A stretch of 64,000 nucleotides of DNA, from the NCBI GenBank assembly GCA_024699855.1, contig JAMPIQ010000003.1:7068001-7132000 (forward strand), read 5' to 3'. The stretch is from Aphelenchoides besseyi. Its lineage: Eukaryota; Nematoda; Chromadorea; Rhabditida; Aphelenchoididae. The notes below the pieces were generated by a model. It did not search any database and had not been told where the DNA came from. It was given only the letters and a program-made list of their open reading frames with translations. Both the position numbers and the translations under genes were made by a program. Positions 35,789 to 44,327 of the stretch are shown here, piece by piece. How positions within the stretch are numbered: position 1 is the first letter of the stretch; each line of letters opens with the position of its first letter.

Positions 35789-36829
35789 TTACAACAAAGG
35801 AAACGATTTACATTGACACGGACATAAGCAGTTTCCATGTTCTTGATGACCTTCGACCTTCGAATCTGTGGTTTCGGATTCACTGGAAGACGATTGATGT
35901 TCGTGGTTCATCGATTCGTTTGATTGGTTTTCACCCTTGCTCGTCCACCACTCGTTTTCTTCTTCGTGAGTTAAAGTGTGATTGTGACCGCCAGTTTGAT
36001 TGGAAGAATGGTTTTCATCTTTGTGTTCATGATGTGAGTTCTGGCTAGAAGAATGGTCGTGAGTAGAAGTGGTTTTGGATTCATGAGTAGCTTCAGAATG
36101 ACCACTATGATCTGAGCTACGAGTTTGGTTGTTGTTTGTTGTTGAAGACTCTTCGTGATGTCCACTTCCAAACTCGTGGGTTCCTTCAACGGTTCCATTT
36201 TGTTCTGACTGTTGATTTGAGTTCTGACTTGAAGAATGGTCCTGAGTTGATTTCTTTTCGTTATCTGCATGGCTGTTTGACGAATGTTCGTGATGACCAC
36301 TTTTGGATTCGTGAGTAGCTTCAGAATGACCACTATAATCTGAGCTACGAGTTTGGTTGTTGTTTGTTGTTGAAGATTCTTCGTGATGTCCACTTCCAAA
36401 CTCGTGGGCTCCTTCAACGGTTCCATTTTCTCCCGATTTTTGATGATGTTCGTTTTCGGATTCCTGAGTTTCATTTCGATTTCCGTGTTGATGAGTCCAC
36501 GGTTCAAACAAAGGAAGGTGACCACGAGGTTGATCGGAAGTTTCGTTGTAGTGAGTTCGATATTGGTCTTCTTGTTGCTCTTCCATGCCCTCCGCGTGTT
36601 CATTTCGATGAGTAGATGTTTTGGAGTCGTGGCTCTCGGAGTGCTCATCAGTTTGACGAGTGCCATTGAACTTCTTCAGCGATCGTTTTCCTTCTCGTTG
36701 TTCGTCGTAAGAAGATTGGAAGGAGAGTGGAACGCCTAAATTGATTATGCTAACATCAACACGTGTTTTCTTACATTGAATGAGAATCAGAGTCGAGAAG
36801 AAGAACACGAAGAGAAAATGGGTGCTCAT
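35789..36829 (-). CDS. Secreted His/Ser/Glu-rich repeat protein
   Basis: A signal peptide (MSTHFLFVFFFSTLILIQC) precedes a hydrophilic protein of about 333-346 residues, very rich in His, Ser, Glu, Asn and Thr. A 39-nt stretch at 36736-36774 has GTAAG..TTTAG ends and is probably an in-frame intron, joining IQC to VPLSF. Two near-identical repeats of about 43 residues (each with HEFGSGHHEESSTTNNNQTR and SGHSEATHES) lie at about 36290-36420 and 36060-36190 bp. Many HH and HxH pairs suggest metal binding, and NxS/T sites suggest glycosylation. It ends in a Cys cluster (CLCPCQC). I recognise no family. The low complexity recalls secreted metal-binding or mucin-like proteins of nematodes. The start at 36829 is chosen for the signal peptide. 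Confidence 0.75.
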   Translation of the reverse strand: MSTHFLFVFFFSTLILIQCKKTRVDVSIINLGVPLSFQSSYDEQREGKRSLKKFNGTRQTDEHSESHDSKTSTHRNEHAEGMEEQQEDQYRTHYNETSDQPRGHLPLFEPWTHQHGNRNETQESENEHHQKSGENGTVEGAHEFGSGHHEESSTTNNNQTRSSDYSGHSEATHESKSGHHEHSSNSHADNEKKSTQDHSSSQNSNQQSEQNGTVEGTHEFGSGHHEESSTTNNNQTRSSDHSGHSEATHESKTTSTHDHSSSQNSHHEHKDENHSSNQTGGHNHTLTHEEENEWWTSKGENQSNESMNHEHQSSSSESETTDSKVEGHQEHGNCLCPCQCKSFPLL

Positions 36830-37097
36830 GATTGGTCGAAATAAACTAGTGATTATTACGTTCAGGAATTCTACTTTTATAGGAAACCGAAACCGGTGAT
36901 TCAGATGTTTAATTAGTTGCAAGCATTAAAAAAAGGAAACATGCGGGGGTAATTTTTTGTTTGCTGTTAGGAGCGTAGGTGAGAGCTATTAAGTAAACAA
37001 CCGTCCAAAAGTGGATACAGTGATGGGTAGTAATTGAATTGCAGATGAAATGGCGATGAATATGATGGCAAAAGAACTGAAGAAGCAAAAGTAAAGT
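36830..37097. other. Upstream region of the His-rich gene
   Basis: Short AT-rich spacer up to the tRNA-Ala 3' end. No open frame supported; likely promoter. Confidence 0.4.
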
Positions 37098-37169
37098 TGG
37101 AGGTATGGGGAATTGAACCCCAGACTTCTCGCATGCGAAGCGAGCGCTCTACCCCTGAGCTATACCCCC
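37098..37169 (-). tRNA. tRNA-Ala, anticodon CGC
   Basis: 72 nt including the discriminator A. The acceptor stem pairs GGGGGTA with TACCTCC (one G-T pair). A-box TAGCTCAGGGG and B-box GGTTCAATTCC are intact. The anticodon stem is CTCGC / GCGAG with loop TTCGCAT, giving CGC (reads GCG). A TTTT run follows downstream on the minus strand. It differs from the gene at 39044 only at the wobble base. Confidence 0.97.
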
Positions 37170-37303
37170 GAACACTTGTCGTCATCTTCAAAAGAACCAA
37201 GTCACTTGTGTTTTTCAAGTAAAATGATCGACGAATGGAGATTTGAAAGCGTCGATTCTCATTTGTGTCTCGATCATTTTGGAGCGTCTGGTCATCTGCT
37301 TGA

Positions 37304-38604
37304 ATGTCCACGAAGAAAGAAAAACGCGTCAAACGTTCCGTGGTGTCCAGTGATGGTATTCCGTTGAGTTCGTGTACAGAGGCTGAATGGCAAAAAGCAA
37401 ATCCAGCTTATGCACCCGATCAGTTGAATGTCAAGAAGAGCAAGGTTAGTAGACATTACAAATAAAGTAATCGGCATGAATAGAAACGAGTCACGGTGTT
37501 TACAACTAAAAGTCCGAAACCGAAAAGTCTTTCTCACGAATCGGTCAGAAGTTTGGACGATGCAACGGTGCTTAGCGGAGAGGCAGTCGAGTCCGGAAGC
37601 GGCACTAAACAACTTCATAGAAACACTTCGAACTCGTCGTCTTACTTGACCGCTCAATCTGTTGATCAAGACGCTGCTTTGATTCATCCGAATGAAAAGG
37701 TCGTGGGTTCAGATGGAGCTCCAAACAAAGTTAAAGGTAATTTTGACGGAGGAGAACTTGAACATGGATTCTATTCATCGTTCATAACCGTCGAGTTGTC
37801 TTCTACATGACAGTCATTTTTACGTTTTGATTTCTAAGAAGTATATTTCAGCAAACGAAACAAGAAATGCGCCGGGAGTAGAGTTGAAAACGTTGGCATA
37901 CAAATCCGCTGGACCGACTTGTAAGTTTGTTTTCTCACTTCAGCGGCTAGCTTTCAGATCAACCACTGTTGGATGTGGATACTCACGATACGATGAGTGC
38001 TGCTACAATCGTTTCCGACAATGTTGCTGTTTCGCCAATACAACCATCAAACAAAACAACTTTGTTTGATCGCGCTGTTAAATCTACGGACGGTCAATTG
38101 CCATTGATTGGTATGTTAAGGACTCAGAGAAGTCACTCGGACATTTCAGGTCATGAACAATCTCGAAAATCGGGAAAGAAACGTAATATCATACGCCGCA
38201 AACGAATCTGCGGTGAAAAGCTTATTCACGTTAAAGAGCCTGAGATTTCGGCGGAATTACAATCATCTGCGATCCTCCAAACGGCTCGCGGTGTCATCGA
38301 TACAGTTGTAACCATCGTGGACAAATACAATGGTCGTTTTGCGATCAAAAGTGTCGAGTCGACGATCACTGAACCCGCCAAGGAAATGAACGTGATGAAC
38401 GAAGATAAAGGAAACTATTTTTACGTTGCTTTCCCAACCAATGTAAGTATACGAAATGCACTACGAATATTCACTGTTGTTTAGCTTGACAAGGATCAAC
38501 GTGGTGGAGCGGTCTACGGAGTTCACCCAACTCCATGTCCAATGAATGATGACACAATTGGCAATGGCATTGCGGAGCATGAAAGTCACTTCAATCTTGA
38601 TTAA
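37304..38604 (+). CDS. Unrecognised basic multi-exon protein
   Basis: ATG 37304 begins MSTKKEKRVKRSVVSSDG. Six or so exons join with short introns (37445-37482, then near 37735-37852, 37921-37958, 38110-38149 and 38442-38484) to TAA at 38602-38604. The N-terminal half is Ser/Thr/Lys-rich and looks disordered (KSPKPKSLSHESVRSLDDA). The middle has a basic cluster (RKSGKKRNIIRRKRICGEK) that could be a nuclear signal. The more ordered part, SAILQTARGVIDTVVTIVDK then GNYFYVAFPTN, is followed by an acidic tail. No signal peptide or membrane span. I recognise no domain; it is probably nematode-specific. It lies between the two tRNA-Ala genes. Confidence 0.7.
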
Positions 38605-39043
38605 AAATCATGGATTTGTGGGATACGAGTCAAATAAACGAGCTTTGAAAAGTTTTCTTGTCTTACGGATCACAGTGAATGGCCTCCTTTGCATAATACA
38701 ATCGGTCTCATAAGAGAACGAAGATGTTAATTGACAGACACGCAGGTTCAGAATGTAACCATAACTAAGCAGTAGTACAATCAATTGAGTATGATAAGAA
38801 AAGATTGTTGAATTGAAGAAATTTGCACCGTGAGTTTGAATTCACTGCATATGAATGTCTATGACGATTCTTTTGAGTTGAAAGCCTCACTTTTTCAATG
38901 TATGTATATTTAATTTGAATTTAATTGATAGTCAAAACTGAGTTTGTTCGTAACCGCTGAACTTCAAGAAACAACCACAACGTCTCTGCCTAGCGACTCT
39001 GAGATTGGAGAACAACTAAGCTTTACGCTCAGTCTAGTCTGTC
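38605..39043. other. Spacer before the second tRNA-Ala gene
   Basis: 439 bp with an AATAAA at about 38632 that may end the preceding gene. No other feature is recognisable. Confidence 0.45.
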
Positions 39044-39115
39044 GGGGGTATAGCTCAGGGGTAGAGCGCTCGCTTTGCATGCGAGAAGTCTGGGGTTCAA
39101 TTCCCCATACCTCCA
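39044..39115 (+). tRNA. tRNA-Ala, anticodon TGC
   Basis: 72 nt, cloverleaf intact with the same stems and boxes as the gene at 37098. The anticodon loop TTTGCAT gives TGC (reads GCA and, by wobble, GCG). A run of six T begins about 13 nt after the 3' end and should stop RNA polymerase III. Confidence 0.97.
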
Positions 39116-39316
39116 TTGGACAACCAATTTTTTGCCTTTATAATCAATCATCCTTTTATTCGAGCACACACATTTGTTACTCACGTTGTTGCGTAATGTC
39201 CATTTGTTCAAACAAGCAACCGCTCTAATGACGTAATCGTTTCCTCTCGAACTGCTCGGCTGTTTGAACAAAAAGAACCACCACGCTGACAGAGAGAGCA
39301 ACTTCCGATCGACCTG

Positions 39317-40781
39317 ATGGAACTCAAGCTTTTTTTTCTGTTTATGTTCATTTCAGCTGTAAAATCTTCAAAGTTGCGTTTCGTTCAAACCATTTTTCGG
39401 CATGGAGATCGGGCACCCAATTCTTTGCCGTATCCAAACGACAAATACGACGAGAGTTATTGGCCACGTGGATGGAGTCAGTTGACGAATGCAAGTGGCT
39501 TTTTGAAGAGCACTGAAAAGCTAGTTATTTAGTTGGGCATGGCGCAAATGAAACAACTGGGGATCTTTTTTCGTCAACGATACGTGGGTTCATTTCTGAG
39601 CGAGAATTACAACCACAAAGAAGTGAGTTATTTCGATCGGAAGACTCATTTTTGGTCTTTAGATTTACGTTCGTTCTTCCGATTCTTCACGTGCGTTGAC
39701 TTCCGCTCAGGCACTTCTTAGCGGTTTGTATCCACCAAATCCGACGGAGATCTTCGAGACAGGGCTTAATTGGCATCCGATTCCCGTGCATGCAAGTGAT
39801 CCTCAATTCGATGATCCAGTTGGTTATTGTTCTTTCCTCTCACTTAACTGACAATTTAGCTGCTAAAACCGACAAGTTTCGAGTGTCCTTCTTACACGAA
39901 TGCGAGTCTCCGGTTGAACGCCGAGTTTTACTCCGAATTGACCGACAAGTATTCCGAGTTGTTCGAGTTTTTGGGCAAAGTCACTGGTTATGGTACGAAC
40001 ATTACTTTGCACGAAGTAGCAAAACTAAATGATTTGAATCGGGAACTCAAACATAATCTATTCCCTCAACCAAATTGGGTTTCACAGTTGTGGCCACAAT
40101 ACGAAAACAAAACAACCTTGGAATTGATAAGCGAATTGAAACGACTAGAACGCACTTCTCAGTTTAATCAACCGGAACTATCACGACTAAGAGGTGGATT
40201 TCTGCTCGGTGACTGGTTGAACAGAACAGAAAACGTGATCGGCGGAAAACAAAAGAAACCAACAAAAATGGTTCTTTATTCTTCGGTAAGTTGTTCAAAG
40301 TCGCTACATAAACGGTTTTTATTTAGCACGATGGGACCTTGCAGTCTTTGATGTACGTCATGGGAATCGCCGACCACCAACAAATTCCCTATGCAGCCGC
40401 CGTGATCATGGAGATTCACGAAGAATACGATCGACATTTTGTTCGAGTATGTTCAACAATGAACTTCAATCATTGATCGAGTTTAGCTTTTCTATCGACA
40501 CAGTAATCAGACAATCCCGAAGAAATTGAAAGACTGCGATTGGGATTGCGAAGTGGCCAAATTCATTTCTCTTTTGGACGCCTCGGCAATTCGCAATCGA
40601 GACTCATTGAACACGGTAAGAAACAAACTCACTACTAACATCGATGTTTTAGATATGTGAAATCAAAACTCTTCGGAAATCTGCTGAACTTTGCGACCAA
40701 ACTAATGACACAGAACGATCGTTTGTTTTTCATTGGCTCCTTATTGTTGCTCTTTGTTTAACTGTTTTGAAAGACCTTTGA
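39317..40781 (+). CDS. Secreted/membrane histidine acid phosphatase
   Basis: A signal peptide (MELKLFFLFMFISAVKS) precedes RFVQTIFRHGDRAP, whose His is the phosphate acceptor and whose Arg residues bind phosphate. VRSSDSSRALTSAQALLSGLYPP carries the third conserved Arg region, and HDGTLQSLMYVMG carries the catalytic HD. The intron at 39491-39532 begins GC rather than GT (GCAAGT..TTTAG); splicing it joins LTN to LGMAQMK and removes an in-frame TAG. The last exon reads TICEIKTLRKSAELCDQ and ends in a hydrophobic segment (FVFHWLLIVALCLTVLKDL), suggesting a C-terminal anchor. Length about 400 residues, as usual for the nematode PHO family. It acts on phosphate esters outside the cell or in lysosome-like compartments. 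Confidence 0.9.
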
Positions 40782-40823
40782 ATATACGTAAATGTAATGG
40801 CGAAGTAAATGCATAGTCCAATT

Positions 40824-41072
40824 TTAAGCTTTTACTTCCAAATCTTTGCTGCATCTATGAAGATTATTGTTAAGAACAATTACACTCAAACCTACCATTT
40901 CATTCATATTCAGAGCCTTGGGCATTTGTTGACCGTTGCCGTTGTCGATCTTTCCATTTGGCAAATTTGAACGATGACGATTGTGTTTGTTCAAGCACGT
41001 TCTTTTGCCGCTTTTATCCGAATTATCGCACAAGACGACAAGAGAAAGAGCGAACAAACCGTAGACTAACAT
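40824..41072 (-). pseudogene. CAP/SCP-TAPS domain protein, N-terminal fragment
   Basis: MLVYGLFALSLVVLC is a signal peptide. The mature part has CLNKHNRHRSNLPNGK and MPKALNMNEM, the first helix and following loop of a CAP (venom-allergen-like) domain. A splice donor (GTAGG) follows NEM at 40895. The expected downstream exons (the HExxW, CGHYTQ and GNY-type motifs) are absent: the acid phosphatase gene ends convergently only 100 bp on. It is probably a truncated duplicate. An unusual short secreted protein cannot be excluded. Confidence 0.55.
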
Positions 41073-41611
41073 TAGTTGAATTCTTGAGGGTCGTCACAAG
41101 TTTTGACGTCTTATGTAACCACAAGTGAAAGAAGAATATTGTAACTAGTTGTTGTTCTATTTTTGGCTTTTATCATATAGTCATCGTATCAATGACTTCC
41201 AATGATTCGTAAAATAATTGACTGTTGATCATTCGATTCGTCTACCACGAAGTTGACCAGTTGGCTTTCTTGGAGGTTAACTCCAAGGCTCTTATCAGAA
41301 TCTTGTCATTGCAATGCTTCTTTTCAAGTGTTAAGGGCGGCTTGAAGAGCAATCCAAGCTGTCCACTGGGAGCGAAGGGAAGAAGAGACTGGAGAGTGAT
41401 CTTCTTTGTTAATTGTAAGTGGAATACAGTAATTTATAAAAGAGAAAATTTGTGGAAAACAACTGTAATCAGCCAAATAAAAATCGCCATTTAAAATAGC
41501 AAAAAATTGCAAATTCAATTGCAAAAACTTATAGGTAATGAAGAACTAAAAAGGTTCCCAAAAACGTGAATTGTGTGCATCAACCATGAGCTTCAGAAAC
41601 AAAGCACCGAA

Positions 41612-41760
41612 GGTTCGGGTGGTAGTGTAACGGTAAAACGCTTGCTTCCTTGTCAATCCAACCGAGTACGGATATTTCATCCTTCTGAGAATCTTCTTTC
41701 GTTGATCCAATGATTGTTATCTGAAGTTGTGCGTACGCGCTTTTTCTGTTCGAGTCCCAT
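41612..41760 (+). tRNA. tRNA-like fragment, Val-type A-box with distant B-box
   Basis: GGTAGTGTAACGGT (41620-41633) resembles the D-arm/A-box of tRNA-Val and GTTCGAGTCCC (41748-41758) a B-box. About 110 bp lie between them, too many for a normal tRNA, and no clean acceptor stem forms. A tRNA-derived repeat or dead gene is likely. Confidence 0.25.
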
Positions 41761-41996
41761 CAATAGAAGCGATTGGAACCAAAGTTTACTTTCGATTACC
41801 TAAACGCAGCATAACAAAAACGAGATGAACAATACAAAAGTAAAAGAAGAAAAGTTAAAAGATTTCACTTCTTCAAAACGATTGTTTCATGAAGTTTGGA
41901 ACCAAAATATCTTGATTTCCAGGTCGTTGAAACCACGCCAAATGGAACAAACTCTCTGGTCGGCCAAACAACTTCTGTAAACTATTTAACAAAGTG

Positions 41997-42560
41997 ACTT
42001 TACCGTAATGGAAAACGAGCTGATTTCAATTCAAGTTTACGTTTAGAATCACAAGGACCATGATATTGTCTTGATCGACTAGTTAGAATATTGTCATTAA
42101 ATTGAATATTAAAGGTCACACATTCAGAACTGTTTGGACGATCATATGTTACGGCGCATCTTTTATCGCATTTAAAATCGTTCAATAGCAACAACTCGGA
42201 AGATGGTAGTTCAAAGCTTCTGAATCTTCCGGTGTTAAGATCCAAAACAAGGAAACGTTTTCGTTCAATGTTACAGAAAATAAGCTTATCGTTCTGCATG
42301 CATGAATGTTTTAAGGCTAGCCAATGAATACACTTCTAAAATGATGTACGTATTCTTTCATTGGTGAATTTAATTAGGGTACCAAAGGGCCATTTAGTTT
42401 GACTACACGGATTGGTACTTTACCGACATCAAAACTTGACAGCCACGAAAGATGCAAAGTGAGGTTGCAACATCTTATTTTTCCGTCATAAACCGCATGG
42501 AGTTGCGATTTTCGTAGAATACGCTACTAGAAGATTTACTATCATACGGCAAACAAAGTG
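41997..42560 (-). pseudogene. Decayed coding-like sequence, possibly a beta-propeller type gene
   Basis: The segment KCIHWLALKHSCMQNDKLIFC then RKRFLVLDLNTGRFRSFELP (42.0-42.34 kb) reads like a repeat-propeller or F-box-associated strand pattern, after a splice-like TTTTAG. Upstream pieces (VFYENRNSMRFMTEK, and in another frame SSFDVGKVPIRVVKLNGPLVP) are separated by stops. I cannot name a family. It could be a poorly resolved real gene with more introns. Confidence 0.35.
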
Positions 42561-43394
42561 GTCGAAAGTATTTTAACCCCCGAGTTTAAATGTTAAACCA
42601 AAAAAACTTCAGAATATCTTCCTCTTTGTCTTCTTGTGTATCAGTAAAAAAAGCAGCCAATCGGCTTCAACAGCGATCGAAAAAACAAGATTATCTGTCG
42701 TCCACACATTTGGCACACTTAACGACGGCGCTTCAAACGTCCGAGTTGGAAGATTAAGTTTAAGGATAAACTCATCGCATAATAAGAACTTAGGAACTGA
42801 AGTAGCTGAACTGCCGCATAGTCATCGATAAAAACTGGTTTCCAAAACAGAACAGAAATTGAACAGAGAATTTTCAGTTGGTAGAAGGGAACTAAACGCA
42901 TTTGCTTTTAAAATAAGCTCATGTACTCACATCTCCGTTTCATTTTACATGTTGTAAACAATAATGTTTTCAATTTCTTGCCGAGGGACAGGTAATTAAA
43001 CCGATTATTAGAAATAGTATCAAACCAAAACACAAGAGATTCAGGCACATGTAAGTGAAAGTTTGCAGATTGCCCTGTGGTCGATACTTTGGAGCTTTTC
43101 GAACATTTCGACGTTTAGGAAGAAAAGCGCACAATAACAACAAGTAAACTGAAGAAATGGTCGAGTCTCTTTGCTTTCTTACTTGCTTCTGTACCAGTTC
43201 TTCGCTTTGAATGTCGCTATTCCTGCAAGAGTTTTGGTTACAATCTTATCTTTTTTAAGGTTTATTAGGGTAATACTCATTATTTCGACACTCATTCTTG
43301 CCGATTCTAACATTTCGACAGTATTTTTAATCGTTTTCCATCCGTTTGACTAACGATTCCAATGAATCAAAGCCTAACATAGCAATCCATTTCA

Positions 43395-43571
43395 CAGGGT
43401 GTCCGAGTTAAGTTGCCGAATTTGAGAGGCTTATTTCTCAGTTGTTTCTAAACAGATTTTGATGGGCTTTTTTGTGCCCGATTGCAAACAAAATAGTAAT
43501 AAATTCGCAATCGACCACAAAAAAGTCCATCGAAAACCTTTCAAATTCGGCAACTTAACTCGCACACCCTG
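43395..43571 (+). mobile_element. Foldback MITE with pogo-like ends
   Basis: The left end CAGGGTGTCCGAGTTAAG mirrors the right end CTTAACTCGCACACCCTG; the arms continue as inverted repeats (GTTGCCGAATTTGA, then CTTTTTTGTG.CGATTGC) almost to the centre. TA follows the right end; the left flank is CA. There is no coding capacity. The terminal CAGGGTGTCC is the same as that of the pogo-like element at 7811. Confidence 0.85.
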
Positions 43572-44327
43572 TAGACGTTTGATATAATGGAAATATGGTA
43601 CTCACACAACTTCTTGTTACAGTAAACTTGGGATGAATCATATTTCCGTTTGCCGTTATGATCTACGAACAGTTTCCGTGTTCCATCGCCTAAAGTTCGA
43701 AATCGTCGAACTTTAAAATCATAACGTTTTCAACGGCTAGTGGTTTCTACGTCATAGAAACGATGGAAACGGTATTTGGAAACAAAGTTGAACGCACACA
43801 CTCAAACTTTTTTGAGATCGAGTTTGACTTATTTGTGTAAAATGTTGCGCACTCTGATCGCTTCGTAATTGTTACGCATACAGCGACGGGTTTGAGCGAT
43901 CAAATCAAATACTCGGTTTTAGTTGAGAGCTCATTGGTCACCGAAAGGTCATGTAGCAAAATGTTTGTACTACAGTTGGACCGTTTCCTATATAAACGAA
44001 TGCATTTAAATAGATTTTTAGTTCGCCGGGATTTTTCATTGATCAAGTGCACGAGCAATGTTGACGTAAAGGCTTAACATATACTTTTTCGGGGCGTTTT
44101 AAATCTATTGGTGTTTTCACTTACTGTTCGCCCGCACGTGAAATTTGATTGTATCACACCTCCAACTGCGTTTGTTCTTTGTGACCTCGCTAACAAGACC
44201 AATCGATTTCAAGGCCGGGTTTCTAGCTCGTTTAGTTCCACATAAAAAGCTGTGTTTACAACCTAATTGTTGTTCTTTTTACCTCCGAATACTTGAATCC
44301 ACAATATAATTCTGCTTTAAGATCAAA

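Larger units (their letters stand above)
41073..44327. other. Gene-poor 3.2-kb region with decayed sequences
   Basis: No intact gene is supported. The region holds a tRNA-Val-like fragment (41612-41760), a decayed coding-like stretch on the minus strand (about 41997-42560) and a foldback MITE (43395-43571). The rest, including 41.1-41.6 kb and 43.6-44.3 kb, shows nothing recognisable. Confidence 0.5.

Noticed and set aside
35971..36666. 231-codon frame in another frame of the His-rich gene
   Set aside because: It mirrors the repeat structure of the real gene and lacks a signal peptide; a shadow.
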